35,738 nt of DNA from Alphaproteobacteria bacterium CG_4_9_14_3_um_filter_47_13 (GCA_002789675.1 PFTR01000167.1:1-35738), one strand, 5' to 3'; shown: positions 8,945 to 17,390, counted from the first letter of the stretch. The notes: a model not told the origin generated them from the sequence alone. Numbers and translations are program-made.

Positions 8945-9322
8945 ATGACACAGAAACTAAGTGCGACACAGCGCAGAAATTTCAGAACGCGCAATAAGCT
9001 CAAGCGTATTAACATTATGCAGAATGCCGTGCGTGAGATACGCCCCCGTTTGTCCGTTCATCGTACCGGGAAGCAGATTTATGCCCAGATCATTGATGAT
9101 GTCAAAGGGATTACTTTGGCATCCGCGTCTTCCCTTGACAAGGAATTGAAGCTGGAAAAGGGCGGTGATAAAGATGCTGCACAAAAAGTTGGTAAACTCG
9201 TTGCCGCACGCGGAAAAAAAGCGGGTGTAAAAAAAGTACAGTTCGATCGTGGAAGTTTCATTTATCATGGCCGGGTGAAAGCACTGGCCGAAGGTGCCCG
9301 CGAAGGCGGACTTGAATTTTAA
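8945..9322 (+). CDS. rplR: 50S ribosomal protein L18
   Basis: L18 helps L5 bind 5S rRNA. The 125-residue product has the basic N-terminal tail ([14 protein letters not shown]), [32 protein letters not shown] and the [26 protein letters not shown] end, all typical. The upstream GAAAGAGAAAG is a weak but adequate ribosome site. rpsE follows after 15 bases. Confidence 0.97.
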   Translation: MTQKLSATQRRNFRTRNKLKRINIMQNAVREIRPRLSVHRTGKQIYAQIIDDVKGITLASASSLDKELKLEKGGDKDAAQKVGKLVAARGKKAGVKKVQFDRGSFIYHGRVKALAEGAREGGLEF

Positions 9323-9337
9323 GGAAGGGTTTTTATA

Positions 9338-9910
9338 ATGGCAAGAAATTCAGAACAACGGGAACGTGGTGAAGAGAGCGAACTGCTTGAGCGTCTCGTC
9401 GGCATTAACCGTGTCGCCAAAGTGGTTAAAGGGGGACGGCGCTTCGGTTTTGCGGCTCTGATGGTGGTTGGTGACGGAAAAGGCCGCGTTGGTTTTGGAA
9501 CCGGTAAAGCGCGGGAGGTTCCCGAAGCTGTGCGCAAAGCAACAGAGCAGGCAAAACGTACAATGATTCGCGTTCCCTTGCGGGAGGCTCGGACATTGCA
9601 CCATGATATTATGGGGCATCACGGTGCAGGAAAAGTTTTTCTTCGTTCTGCCGAACCTGGTACAGGGATTATCGCCGGTGGCCCGATGAGGGCTGTTTTT
9701 GAGGCATTGGGTATTCAGGATGTCGTTGCCAAAACAATTGGTTCTGGAAACCCGCACTCGATGATTAATGCGACTTTCGATGCTTTGAAAAATCTACAAA
9801 GCCCACGGCAGGTTGCTGGTCGGCGCGGTAAAAAAGTCAGTGATATTGTGGCAAGTCGCGAGATGACAAGTCCTTCACAGGAAGACCAGAATCAGGAAGA
9901 CGAGGAATAA
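9338..9910 (+). CDS. rpsE: 30S ribosomal protein S5
   Basis: S5 takes part in translational fidelity and mRNA unwinding. The 190-residue product has the RNA-binding domain ([40 protein letters not shown]) and the C-terminal domain ([36 protein letters not shown]). It ends with a short acidic, Gln-rich tail ([11 protein letters not shown]) slightly longer than usual. AAGGAAGGG precedes the ATG; rpmD follows after four bases. Confidence 0.98.
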   Translation: MARNSEQRERGEESELLERLVGINRVAKVVKGGRRFGFAALMVVGDGKGRVGFGTGKAREVPEAVRKATEQAKRTMIRVPLREARTLHHDIMGHHGAGKVFLRSAEPGTGIIAGGPMRAVFEALGIQDVVAKTIGSGNPHSMINATFDALKNLQSPRQVAGRRGKKVSDIVASREMTSPSQEDQNQEDEE

Positions 9911-9914
9911 TATT

Positions 9915-10199
9915 ATGGCTGATATAAAAGAAACTAAGACGGCAGCGGTAAAAAAGGCTCCTAAAAAGACTGCGGTTAAGAAGGTTGCAGAAAAAAAATC
10001 TGTTAAAAAATCATCGGGTAAAACTGTAAGAGTAACGCAGACAGGGAGTGCTATTGGCCGCGAGTCTTCTCAGCGTGCGACATTAATCGGTCTTGGACTG
10101 AATAAAATGCACCGTACAAGTGAATTGGAAGATACCCCGTCCGTACGTGGCATGATTAATAAAGTAAAGCATCTGGTACGCGTGGAAAACGCGGCCTGA
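9915..10199 (+). CDS. rpmD: 50S ribosomal protein L30 with Lys/Ala N-terminal extension
   Basis: L30 is a small protein, normally about 60 residues. Here the recognisable domain is residues 36-94 ([40 protein letters not shown], abbreviated by its two halves). Residues 1-35 are a low-complexity stretch of Lys, Ala and Val ([16 protein letters not shown]). The start at 9915 is supported by GAGGAA nine bases upstream and by the four-base spacing from rpsE; no other ATG precedes the L30 domain. This is the only N-terminal extension among the five extended proteins. Confidence 0.95.
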   Translation: MADIKETKTAAVKKAPKKTAVKKVAEKKSVKKSSGKTVRVTQTGSAIGRESSQRATLIGLGLNKMHRTSELEDTPSVRGMINKVKHLVRVENAA

Positions 10200-10217
10200 C
10201 ATTAAAGGGTTAAAACA

Positions 10218-10784
10218 ATGAAATTGAATGAATTAAAACCAAAAGACGGCTCTGCTAAAAAGAAAATACGTGTAGGCCGTGGCATTGGTTCCGGTAAGGG
10301 CAAGACATCCGGTAAAGGGCAAAAAGGCCAGAAATCCCGCAGCGGTGTTGCGATCAAGGGTTTCGAAGGTGGACAGATGCCTTTGCATATGCGGATGCCA
10401 AAGCGTGGTTTCAATAACCCTTTTGCCCGTCAATTGGTTACGGTAAGCCTTGCGCGTCTTCAGGAAGCGATTGATACGAAAAAAATTGATCCAAAAGCTG
10501 TGATTGATGAGGATATGCTGGTTCAGGCTAAAGTGATTCGCCGTAAAAGAGATGGTGTGCGTTTGCTTGGAAATGGTGATCTAAAAACAAAAATTGATAT
10601 GAAACTGACTGGTGGCGCTACAAAATCGGCGATTTCTGCTGTTGAAAAAGCTGGTGGCAAAATAGAAATTGTGGAGCCTTCTAAAAAAGTTGCCAAAGCA
10701 AAATCTGAAAAAGCAGCGGTTAAAAAAGAGGTGAAAAAACCTGCCGCCAAGAAAAAAGCGACCATAAAGAAAGCAGACGCATAA
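10218..10784 (+). CDS. rplO: 50S ribosomal protein L15 with Lys/Ala tail
   Basis: L15 is a late-assembling 50S protein. The N-terminal basic, glycine-rich part is diagnostic (RVGRGIGSGKGKTSGKGQKG, then GFEGGQMPLHMRMPKRGFNN). The globular part ends near residue 150 with ATKSAISAVEKAGGKIEIVE. Residues 152-188 are an added Lys/Ala/Val tail (KKEVKKPAAKKKATIKKADA), giving 188 residues against about 145-160 in most relatives. A strong terminator lies 26 bases downstream. Confidence 0.97.
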   Translation: MKLNELKPKDGSAKKKIRVGRGIGSGKGKTSGKGQKGQKSRSGVAIKGFEGGQMPLHMRMPKRGFNNPFARQLVTVSLARLQEAIDTKKIDPKAVIDEDMLVQAKVIRRKRDGVRLLGNGDLKTKIDMKLTGGATKSAISAVEKAGGKIEIVEPSKKVAKAKSEKAAVKKEVKKPAAKKKATIKKADA

Positions 10785-10810
10785 AGCATTACTTATTGGT
10801 TCAAAAATTT

Positions 10811-10836
10811 AAAAGCCCGCTTTCTAGCGGGCTTTT
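10811..10836 (+). terminator. Intrinsic terminator between rplO and secY
   Basis: The two arms at 10811-10820 and 10827-10836 are perfectly complementary (AAAAGCCCGC and GCGGGCTTTT) around a six-base loop, with five G-C pairs at the loop end and a T-rich right arm. A weaker second element, AGCGCT repeated at 10875-10880 and 10887-10892, follows and is succeeded by TCGTTTTC. The hairpin would end or reduce transcription from the spc genes before secY. Confidence 0.8.
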
Positions 10837-10946
10837 AATTGCTTCCGGAAGTGATTTGTAAGGTTTTTTAAAAGAGCGCTTGCAGGAGCGCTTCGTTTTC
10901 TCTATCTATTCTTGAGTCACAAATTTTATTTTTGAGGATATTATTT

Positions 10947-12290
10947 ATGGTTTCTGCCGTAGAACAACTGGCAAAAAATGCCAATCTGGGAGCGCTTGCC
11001 AAGGCAACGGAGCTGAAGCAGCGGCTTTTATTCGTACTGGGGGCGTTGCTGGTCTATCGTCTGGGGACATATATTCCGGTGCCGGGGATTGATCCTGTTG
11101 TCTGGGGCGAGATTTTTTCGCAAAAAGGTGGCGGTATTCTGGATATGTTTAATATGTTCTCTGGTGGCGCATTGCAACGTATGACGATTTTTGCGCTCAA
11201 TATTATGCCTTATATCTCGGCCTCGATTATTATGCAGCTTGCCACGTCAATGTCACCGCGCCTTGAAGCACTGAAAAAAGAGGGCGAGACAGGGCGGATG
11301 AAGATTAATCAATACACACGCTATTTTACGGTGTTGCTCGCAACGGTGCAGGCATACGGGCTGGCGGTTGGTCTTGAGAGTCTGCAAGGGTCTACAGGGT
11401 CTGCCGTCATTGATCCGGGGTTGTTCTTCAGAGTATCAACAGTAGTTACAATTGTAGGCGGCACGGTATTCCTGATGTGGCTGGGGGAGCAGATCACCCA
11501 GCGTGGTGTTGGCAACGGGATTTCCCTGATTATTTTTGCCGGCATTGTGGCGGGATTGCCCCGTGCTGTCGCCAGTACACTGGAGCTCGGGCGGCAGGGA
11601 CAGTTTAATTTTCTGGAACTTCTTTTTTTGGCGGCGATGGTTGTTGGTGTTATTGTCCTGATTGTCTTTATTGAACGGGCGCAGCGCCGTGTTGTTGTGC
11701 AGTATCCGAAGCGGCAGGTCGGAAACCGCATGTTTATGGGGGATCAGAACTTCCTTCCGCTGAAATTGAATACGTCCGGTGTAATTCCGCCGATTTTTGC
11801 ATCGTCATTATTGTTGTTGCCCTTGACGATTGTTGGTTTTAGCGGTCTGAGTGGTGGCGAGATGACATCGGGTATTGCGCGGCTTTTACAACATGGGGAA
11901 CCGCTTTATATGTTCCTGTATGGTGGTCTGATTATGTTTTTCTGCTTTTTTTATACAGCGGTTGTATTTAACCCGCAGGAAAACTCCGATATGCTCAAAC
12001 GCTATGGCGGCTTTGTTCCCGGGATTCGTCCGGGGAAACCTACGGCAGAATATCTGGATTATGTTCTGACGCGGATTACAACGATAGGGGCGGTGTATCT
12101 TGTATTTATCTGTTTGCTCCCTGAATTTTTGCTGGTACGCTCGGGAATGCCGTTTTATCTGGGCGGGACGAGTCTTCTGATTGTTGTCACGGTGACACTG
12201 GATACCGTGGCGCAAATCCACTCGCATCTGATTGCCCATCAATATGAAGGGCTGATTAAAAAGTCAAAATTAAGGGGAAGGAAGCGATGA
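10947..12290 (+). CDS. secY: Preprotein translocase subunit SecY
   Basis: SecY is the channel of the Sec translocon in the inner membrane. The 447-residue product has ten predictable membrane helices, the plug/TM2 region (GGGILDMFNMFSGGALQRM), NIMPYISASIIMQL, the TM5 start GEQITQRGVGNGISLIIFAGI and the C-terminal cytoplasmic loop YDLGFVPGIRPGK-type sequence (here YGGFVPGIRPGKPTAEYL). I chose the ATG at 10947 over a TTG at 10932 because GAGGA at 10934-10938 is well placed. It overlaps adk by four bases. The upstream terminator suggests that it has its own promoter or depends on read-through; I see no convincing -35/-10 pair. Confidence 0.98.
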   Translation: MVSAVEQLAKNANLGALAKATELKQRLLFVLGALLVYRLGTYIPVPGIDPVVWGEIFSQKGGGILDMFNMFSGGALQRMTIFALNIMPYISASIIMQLATSMSPRLEALKKEGETGRMKINQYTRYFTVLLATVQAYGLAVGLESLQGSTGSAVIDPGLFFRVSTVVTIVGGTVFLMWLGEQITQRGVGNGISLIIFAGIVAGLPRAVASTLELGRQGQFNFLELLFLAAMVVGVIVLIVFIERAQRRVVVQYPKRQVGNRMFMGDQNFLPLKLNTSGVIPPIFASSLLLLPLTIVGFSGLSGGEMTSGIARLLQHGEPLYMFLYGGLIMFFCFFYTAVVFNPQENSDMLKRYGGFVPGIRPGKPTAEYLDYVLTRITTIGAVYLVFICLLPEFLLVRSGMPFYLGGTSLLIVVTVTLDTVAQIHSHLIAHQYEGLIKKSKLRGRKR

Positions 12291-12886
12291 ATATTATTTT
12301 CTTTGGTCCGCCTGCTGCCGGCAAAGGAACACAGGCAAAAATTATTCAGGATAAATACGGCCTGCAACAAATCTCTACAGGTGATATGTTGCGCGAAGAG
12401 GCGGCTTCTGGTTCGACTCTGGGGAAAAAAGCACAGGAAATAATGGATATGGGGCTGCTGGTATCCGATGAGGTTATCATTGAAATGATAGCAAAACGGA
12501 TTGACTCTCCTGATTGTGCCAAAGGTGTAATCTTTGACGGATTTCCACGGACACTGGCGCAGGCGCAGGCGCTTGATAAAATGCTTGCGGCACGTGGCAA
12601 AGCCATTGATATTATCATGGAGCTTGATGTCGATCAGGACAAATTGGTGCAGCGTAGGGAAAAACGCCAGCAGGAAGAAGGCCGCAGTGATGATAATGCG
12701 GATGCCTTTAAAAAGCGGCTCCAGCAATATAATGATTATGCAGCAGTAGTTCTTCCTTATTATAAAAATAAAGGTGCTGTTCCAAAAATTGACGGTAATA
12801 AAAATGTCGAACAGGTCACAGACCAGATCGAGGTCATCCTGCGGGGAAAGGACTCTGCCCCGCGCGCCTTTTGCTGCGGGGTTTAG
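12287..12886 (+). CDS. adk: Adenylate kinase, short form
   Basis: It interconverts AMP and ATP with two ADP in the cytoplasm. The 199-residue product has the P-loop GPPAAGKGT (7-15), the AMP-site STGDMLR (30-36) and DGFPRT (84-89). After the REKR segment near residue 124 the chain runs directly into DNADAFKKRL, so the 27-residue LID insertion is absent: this is the short form usual in alphaproteobacteria. ATG overlaps the secY stop. The last codons (SAPRAFCCGV) are unlike other family tails and are encoded by a GC-rich inverted repeat that may act in RNA (see findings). Confidence 0.96.
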   Translation: MNIIFFGPPAAGKGTQAKIIQDKYGLQQISTGDMLREEAASGSTLGKKAQEIMDMGLLVSDEVIIEMIAKRIDSPDCAKGVIFDGFPRTLAQAQALDKMLAARGKAIDIIMELDVDQDKLVQRREKRQQEEGRSDDNADAFKKRLQQYNDYAAVVLPYYKNKGAVPKIDGNKNVEQVTDQIEVILRGKDSAPRAFCCGV

Positions 12887-12900
12887 AACCAAAGTTCTAA
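12839..12900 (+). terminator. Possible terminator/attenuator cluster at adk 3' end
   Basis: CTGCGGGG occurs at 12839-12846 and 12874-12881, and CCCCGC at 12858-12863 can pair with either copy, so two exclusive stems are possible; the second is followed by TTT. Immediately after, TTAGAAC (12883-12889) and GTTCTAA (12894-12900) form a perfect seven-pair stem with a CAAA loop followed by TAAATTTTA. The run could end the secY-adk transcript. The T tracts are short, so termination strength is uncertain. Confidence 0.45.
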
Positions 12901-12992
12901 TAAATTTTACCCTGTTTTTTGTAGAATTACTGCGCAGGCAGGAATCCGGTGATGTTTTCACTCTAAAATCATCATGGAAGATACGATTTATG

Positions 12993-13020
12993 TTGACGCA
13001 GACCGCAGAATTCATATAAT
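12993..13020 (+). promoter_or_regulatory. Sigma-70-type promoter for the rpsM-rpsK-rpoA-rplQ group
   Basis: TTGACG at 12993-12998 and TATAAT at 13015-13020 are separated by 16 bases, one mismatch from the full consensus. Start of transcription would be near 13027, leaving a 5' leader of about 190 bases before rpsM. Located 107 bases after adk in the only gene-free stretch above 300 bases in the window (12887-13220). Confidence 0.85.
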
Positions 13021-13026
13021 GCGGCT

Positions 13027-13220
13027 TCTCTTTAGAAGAGAAATGTCTTTACTTTGCCGCCTTTCCCGAAACGGGTGCTATAGGTAGAGTAAAGATTTTG
13101 TATTAACTGGTATACAAACCGGCTCGGAGCAAGCTTAACGCGCGGATCCGATTACGGCTTGGCCTTCGGGGACTTCGGTTGCAAGACCGTAGAAGCCGAG
13201 CGAGAAACTGGAGAAAAAAT
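13027..13220 (+). promoter_or_regulatory. Structured 5' leader of rpsM operon
   Basis: Visible pairings by eye: CTTCT/AGAAG at 13025-13029 and 13034-13038; TCTTTACT/AGTAAAGA at 13046-13053 and 13088-13095, enclosing CCCG-AAA-CGGG (13065-13075); CGGCTT/AAGCCG at 13155-13160 and 13193-13198, enclosing two small TTCG-loop hairpins (13163-13170 and 13171-13180). GCTCGG at 13122-13127 can instead pair with CCGAGC at 13196-13201, competing with the last stem just before the rpsM ribosome site (GGAG at 13210-13213). In E. coli, S4 represses the alpha operon through a pseudoknot in this place; whether this RNA is a counterpart is inference. Confidence 0.6.
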
Positions 13221-13601
13221 ATGGCTCGTATTGCAGGCGTGAACGTTCCTGACAATAAGCGCGCAGTAATTGCGCTGACTTATATTCACGGTATCGGACG
13301 CACATTTTCACGTAAAATTCTGGATGCTGTTGGCATTGATCATAATCGTCGTATGAACGATGTGTCCGAAGATGAACTGAACCTGATTCGTAAAGAAATC
13401 GAATCCGGTCAATATGTCATTGAAGGTGACTTGCGCCGGATAGTGTCCCTGAATATCAAAAGATTGATGGATATGCGGTCTTATCGCGGTTTGCGTCATC
13501 GTGCGCATCTTCCTGTGCGCGGACAAAGGACAAAAACCAATGCCCGTACACGCAAGGGTCCCGCCAAGCCGATTGCCGGCAAGAAAATGGTTACGAAGTA
13601 A
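13221..13601 (+). CDS. rpsM: 30S ribosomal protein S13
   Basis: S13 in the 30S head contacts P-site tRNA and bridges to L5. I chose the ATG at 13221, where the family N-terminus [21 protein letters not shown] begins and GGAG lies seven bases upstream; a longer reading frame starting at 13179 would translate the structured leader. The 126-residue product has [30 protein letters not shown] and the basic end [20 protein letters not shown]. Length is normal. Confidence 0.97.
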   Translation: MARIAGVNVPDNKRAVIALTYIHGIGRTFSRKILDAVGIDHNRRMNDVSEDELNLIRKEIESGQYVIEGDLRRIVSLNIKRLMDMRSYRGLRHRAHLPVRGQRTKTNARTRKGPAKPIAGKKMVTK

Positions 13602-13613
13602 AGGATAGATGTT

Positions 13614-13997
13614 ATGGCTAAACCAGCAGTCAAGAAAAAAGTTAAAAAGAACATTACAGCCGGCATCGTTCATGTGAATGCCACGTTTAATAATACAATC
13701 GTTACCATAACGGATGCACAGGGGAATACGGTTTCCTGGTCATCTGCTGGAATGATGGGTTTTAAAGGCTCGCGGAAATCAACGCCTTATGCCGCTGGCA
13801 TGGCCGCAGAGGATGCCGGACGCAAGGCGCAGGAACACGGGATGAAAGAACTTGATGTTCTGGTCAAGGGTCCCGGTTCAGGTCGTGAATCGGCATTGCG
13901 TTCCCTGCAATCAATTGGTTATACAATCAAATCGATTCAGGATATTACGCCGGTGCCGCATAATGGATGCCGTCCGCCCAAGCGTAGAAGAGTTTAA
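13614..13997 (+). CDS. rpsK: 30S ribosomal protein S11
   Basis: S11 lies on the 30S platform near the mRNA exit. The 127-residue product shows a basic N-terminus, [59 protein letters not shown] and the conserved end [18 protein letters not shown]. It starts 12 bases after rpsM. The following 79 bases to rpoA hold only the rpoA ribosome site as far as I can see. Confidence 0.98.
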   Translation: MAKPAVKKKVKKNITAGIVHVNATFNNTIVTITDAQGNTVSWSSAGMMGFKGSRKSTPYAAGMAAEDAGRKAQEHGMKELDVLVKGPGSGRESALRSLQSIGYTIKSIQDITPVPHNGCRPPKRRRV

Positions 13998-14076
13998 ATA
14001 ACGTCATTGATATATCATTCATTGTGATTAGAAACGCTGTTACAAGCGGATCACAAAAACCTGAAGGAGAGAGAAA

Positions 14077-15093
14077 TTGATACAGAAAAACTGGCAGGAA
14101 CTGATTAAACCGGAAAAAATTGAAATCGGCCATGGTGCTGATCCTAAAATTACAGGCAAAATCGTTGCCGAACCGTTGGAGCGTGGTTTTGGTCTGACAC
14201 TTGGTAATGCGTTGCGCCGTATTCTGCTTTCTTCGCTGCAAGGCGCAGCGGTGACAGCGGTACAGATTGAAGGTGTTCTTCACGAATTTTCTTCAATTGA
14301 AGGTGTGCGCGAGGATGTTACCGATATCGTTTTGAACATTAAAGCCATTGCTGTGCGCATGCATGTGGAAGGCCCCAAGAAAATGCGTCTTCATGCTGAA
14401 GGTCCTTGTGAAGTCACGGCCGGAATGATTGAAGCCGGAGCGGATATCGAGATTATGAATCCCGAGCTTGTACTTTGTACGTTGGATAAAGGCGCAAAAC
14501 TTAACATGGAAATGACAGTGAATACAGGCAAGGGCTACCGTCCTGCCTCTTATAACCGTCCTGAAGAAGCACCTGTCGGCCTTATTCCGGTTGATAGTGT
14601 CTTTTCACCCGTGCGTAAAGTGACATATAATGTTGAAGATACCCGCGTGGGTCAGATTACAGACTATGATAAACTTGATCTGTATGTTGAAACCAATGGT
14701 GTGATTTCTCCGGAAGATGCCGTTGCTTACGCTTCACGTATTTTGCAGGATCAACTACAGGTCTTCATTAATTTTGAAGAACCAAAAGAAGCGCCCGAGA
14801 AGAAAGAAGAAGAAGATCTTCCTTTCAATAAAAATTTGCTGCGTAAAGTGGACGAACTCGAGTTATCCGTTCGCTCTGCCAATTGCCTGAAAAACGATAA
14901 TATTGTTTATATCGGCGATTTGGTACAGAAAAGCGAGAGCGATATGCTCCGCACACCGAATTTTGGCCGTAAATCGCTGAACGAGATCAAAGAGGTTCTC
15001 ACGGTGATGGGGCTTCATCTGGGTATGCAGGTTGAAGGCTGGCCGCCAGAAAATATTGAAGATCTGGCTAGAAAGCTTGATGATCCATATTAA
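14077..15093 (+). CDS. rpoA: DNA-directed RNA polymerase subunit alpha
   Basis: Alpha nucleates RNA polymerase assembly and its C-terminal domain contacts UP elements and activators. The start codon is TTG at 14077: the alphaproteobacterial N-terminus [17 protein letters not shown] begins there, with AAGGAGAG upstream, and no ATG fits. The N-terminal domain has [17 protein letters not shown]; an acidic linker ([17 protein letters not shown]) near residue 235-250 precedes the C-terminal domain with [15 protein letters not shown] and [18 protein letters not shown]. At 338 residues it is complete. Confidence 0.98.
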   Translation: MIQKNWQELIKPEKIEIGHGADPKITGKIVAEPLERGFGLTLGNALRRILLSSLQGAAVTAVQIEGVLHEFSSIEGVREDVTDIVLNIKAIAVRMHVEGPKKMRLHAEGPCEVTAGMIEAGADIEIMNPELVLCTLDKGAKLNMEMTVNTGKGYRPASYNRPEEAPVGLIPVDSVFSPVRKVTYNVEDTRVGQITDYDKLDLYVETNGVISPEDAVAYASRILQDQLQVFINFEEPKEAPEKKEEEDLPFNKNLLRKVDELELSVRSANCLKNDNIVYIGDLVQKSESDMLRTPNFGRKSLNEIKEVLTVMGLHLGMQVEGWPPENIEDLARKLDDPY

Positions 15094-15224
15094 TCTGAAT
15101 CAATAAAGGACATGGTGTCCTGCTTCTGCCTCGAATGTATTGTCATCTTGGCAGAAAATGAAATGGTTCTCATACGTGAGGCCGCAGATAAGTCGCAACG
15201 CTGCGATGGAAAAGGAAGACTATT

Positions 15225-15692
15225 ATGAAACACCGTATTAAACAGCGGAAACTGAACCGTACCTCGCAGCACCGTAAAGCAATGCTGGCCAATATGGCTG
15301 CGGCTTTAATCAAGCATGAACAGATTGTTACGACATTGCCAAAAGCCAAAGAGTTGCGGCCTGTTGTTGAAAAGCTTATTACGCTGGGCAAGAAAGCCAA
15401 AGCCAAACCGGAAAGCGCTCTGGCTAATCGCCGCCGTGCAATCTCGGTCATGCGTGACGTTACGCAGGCCAAGAAACTCTTTGATGTTCTGGCCGATCGT
15501 TATAAGGATCGTCAGGGTGGATATTGCCGTGTTCTAAAAGCCGGTTTCCGCTACGGTGATGCCGCGCCAATGGCTGTGATCGAATTGGTTGACCGTGATG
15601 TTTCTGCCAAAGGTCTTGACAGCGGCCCGCTTCCGGAAGGCGGCGAATTCGAAACCCCTGATTTCGCCAATATGAAACAGGCACAGGGATAG
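15225..15692 (+). CDS. rplQ: 50S ribosomal protein L17
   Basis: L17 contacts the tunnel exit. The 155-residue product starts [20 protein letters not shown] and has [33 protein letters not shown] and [28 protein letters not shown]. It is longer than the E. coli protein (127) in the way usual for alphaproteobacteria. The 131-base gap from rpoA contains small hairpins (GGACA/TGTCC at 15108-15120 and TCGCA-ACGC-TGCGA around 15192-15206) and a ribosome site AAAAGGAAG. A terminator follows. Confidence 0.97.
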   Translation: MKHRIKQRKLNRTSQHRKAMLANMAAALIKHEQIVTTLPKAKELRPVVEKLITLGKKAKAKPESALANRRRAISVMRDVTQAKKLFDVLADRYKDRQGGYCRVLKAGFRYGDAAPMAVIELVDRDVSAKGLDSGPLPEGGEFETPDFANMKQAQG

Positions 15693-15716
15693 GTCTTATA
15701 AAAATAAATAATTTTA

Positions 15717-15744
15717 AAAAGGCAGTCTTTGAGCTGCCTTTTTT
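15717..15744 (+). terminator. Intrinsic terminator after rplQ
   Basis: AAAAGGCAG (15717-15725) pairs with CTGCCTTTT (15734-15742) around an eight-base loop, and the right arm continues into a run of six T. It sits 24 bases beyond the rplQ stop and closes the ribosomal block. Confidence 0.85.
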
Positions 15745-15768
15745 GCATTCTGGATGATAGAGTTATTT

Positions 15769-16635
15769 ATGATGAATAGCTGCCAAAATTCTATGAAAGG
15801 TATTCTTTTTGCCGTAGTGGGTTTTGCCTGTTTTTCAACCGGTGATGTTGTGGCAAAAATATTGGCGATGCAGGGTTATGCGGCAACACAGATTTCCTGT
15901 TTCTATGCTTTCTGCGCGATTATCGGGCTGCTGATTTTTTCAAAGCCACTCGGCGGTTTAAGAAAAACGATAAAGACAAAAGAAAAAAAGCTTCATTTGT
16001 TGCGTGCGCTTCTTTCTGCTCCAACGCAGGCGCTGAATTTTTATGCGTTCTCGCAGATTCCTTTGGCCAATGCCTATGCCGTTATATTTCTGGCGCCGTT
16101 TCTAACGGCCGTTTTTGCCATACCTCTGCTGCAGGAAAAGGTGTCCCGCACGGGATGGGCGGTGATTCTAACAGGCTTTCTAGGTGTTATGATCGCTGTG
16201 CGTCCTGATCTGAACGGGTTTTCCCTGCCTGTGATTGCTGTTCTGATAACGGCTGTCTTTACGGCCTTGCGCAATATCCTCGTGCGGAAAATGGGTCATC
16301 GGGAAACACCCCTGTCCCTTGCGATTTATCCAGCTACCGCCATTTTTCTTGCAACATTGATTCCGGCAGTCCAGCATTACCAGCCGATGGGACTCGGTAT
16401 GTTATCCTTTGTTTTTGTCGGCGGATTATTATTCGGGGCAGGGCTTCTTCTTACCTCTTTGGCTTTTCGGCAGGCTGCCGCTTTTATTATCGCGCCACTC
16501 CATTACAGCCAGATTCTCTGGGGTGTCATACTGGGTCTTGTATTTTTTAGTGATTTGCCCGATATTTGGACGATAGGCGGTATGATTCTGATTGTGGGTA
16601 GCGGCCTTTATCTGATTTTTGAGCAAAGAAAGTAA
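15769..16635 (+). CDS. EamA/DMT-family membrane transporter
   Basis: A member of the drug/metabolite transporter superfamily with ten predicted membrane helices in two EamA repeats, acting in the inner membrane, probably as an exporter; the substrate is not readable. Features: KGILFAVVGFACFSTGDVVAKIL (helix 1, quoted by its ends), LRALLSAPTQALNFYAFSQI and ANAYAVIFLAPFLTAVFAI in repeat 1, and a matching LLTSLAFRQAAAFIIAPLHY in repeat 2. The start is uncertain: ATG at 15754, 15769, 15772 or 15793 are all possible, and none has a strong ribosome site; I chose 15769, preceded by AGAG. TerC follows seven bases downstream. Confidence 0.85.
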   Translation: MMNSCQNSMKGILFAVVGFACFSTGDVVAKILAMQGYAATQISCFYAFCAIIGLLIFSKPLGGLRKTIKTKEKKLHLLRALLSAPTQALNFYAFSQIPLANAYAVIFLAPFLTAVFAIPLLQEKVSRTGWAVILTGFLGVMIAVRPDLNGFSLPVIAVLITAVFTALRNILVRKMGHRETPLSLAIYPATAIFLATLIPAVQHYQPMGLGMLSFVFVGGLLFGAGLLLTSLAFRQAAAFIIAPLHYSQILWGVILGLVFFSDLPDIWTIGGMILIVGSGLYLIFEQRK

Positions 16636-16642
16636 TAGAGCG

Positions 16643-17371
16643 ATGTTGGAGTGGATTTTTGATCCGGCGATATGGGCGAGTTTTGTGACTTTAAGCGTTC
16701 TGGAAATCGTTCTGGGCATTGATAATATTATTTTTCTCTCCATCATTACGTCAGCGCTGCCGCGTGAAAAACAGCCCTTTGCCCGTTTTCTGGGACTGAG
16801 TCTTGCCCTTGTCATGCGTGTTGCTCTACTTTCTTGTATTGTATGGCTGGAGCGTCTTGATACGACCTTGTTCAGTGTAATGGATCAGGATATTTCATGG
16901 CGTGATCTCGTTCTGGTTGGCGGCGGCCTGTTTCTTCTTTATAAAGCCACGGTGGAAATCCATCATGATGTGGAAGCCAAAGAAGAAGTACAGATTAAAC
17001 CTAAAACCAGTATAATGACGATGGTTGTCATGCAAATTGTTGCTATTGATCTTGTATTCTCGCTGGATTCTATTTTTACCGCTGTTGGTGTGGCCGATCA
17101 TTTGCCTGTAATGGTGGCGGCGGTTGTACTGGCGATTCTGGTTATGATGTTCGCAGCAGATCCGGTCAGTAATTTTGTACAGGCACATCCGACCATTAAA
17201 ATGCTTGCGCTAAGCTTCCTGCTTTTGGTGGGAATGATGCTTGTGGCGGATGGCCTCGGGATGCATGTTCCGCGTGGCTATCTGTATTTTGCGATCTGTT
17301 TCTCGCTCGGAGTGGAAACCCTTAACCAGCTTGCTGATAAACGCCGTAAAGCAAAGCGTGAACTGTCATAA
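16643..17371 (+). CDS. TerC-family integral membrane protein
   Basis: TerC/YkoY/YoaE-type membrane protein; members are linked to tellurite resistance and, in Bacillus and E. coli relatives, to manganese export or metallation of exported proteins. The 242-residue product has about seven membrane helices and the acidic intramembrane motifs VLEIVLGIDNIIFLSII (N-terminal half) and VAIDLVFSLDSIFTAVG (C-terminal half), where the paired Asp/Asn residues are expected to bind cation. I chose the ATG at 16643, since an upstream TTG lies inside the EamA gene. The ribosome site (AGAG) is weak. Confidence 0.9.
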   Translation: MLEWIFDPAIWASFVTLSVLEIVLGIDNIIFLSIITSALPREKQPFARFLGLSLALVMRVALLSCIVWLERLDTTLFSVMDQDISWRDLVLVGGGLFLLYKATVEIHHDVEAKEEVQIKPKTSIMTMVVMQIVAIDLVFSLDSIFTAVGVADHLPVMVAAVVLAILVMMFAADPVSNFVQAHPTIKMLALSFLLLVGMMLVADGLGMHVPRGYLYFAICFSLGVETLNQLADKRRKAKRELS

Positions 17372-17390
17372 AAATGTTATATATTTTTAA

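Noticed and set aside
13131-13150. AAGCTT and GGATCC close together, as in a cloning junction
   Set aside because: They fall in a region with natural stems and no vector-like sequence; short palindromes are expected by chance in a structured leader.
13179-13220. N-terminal extension of S13 by 14 residues
   Set aside because: The extension would be translated from the structured leader; the family N-terminus and the ribosome site both point to 13221.
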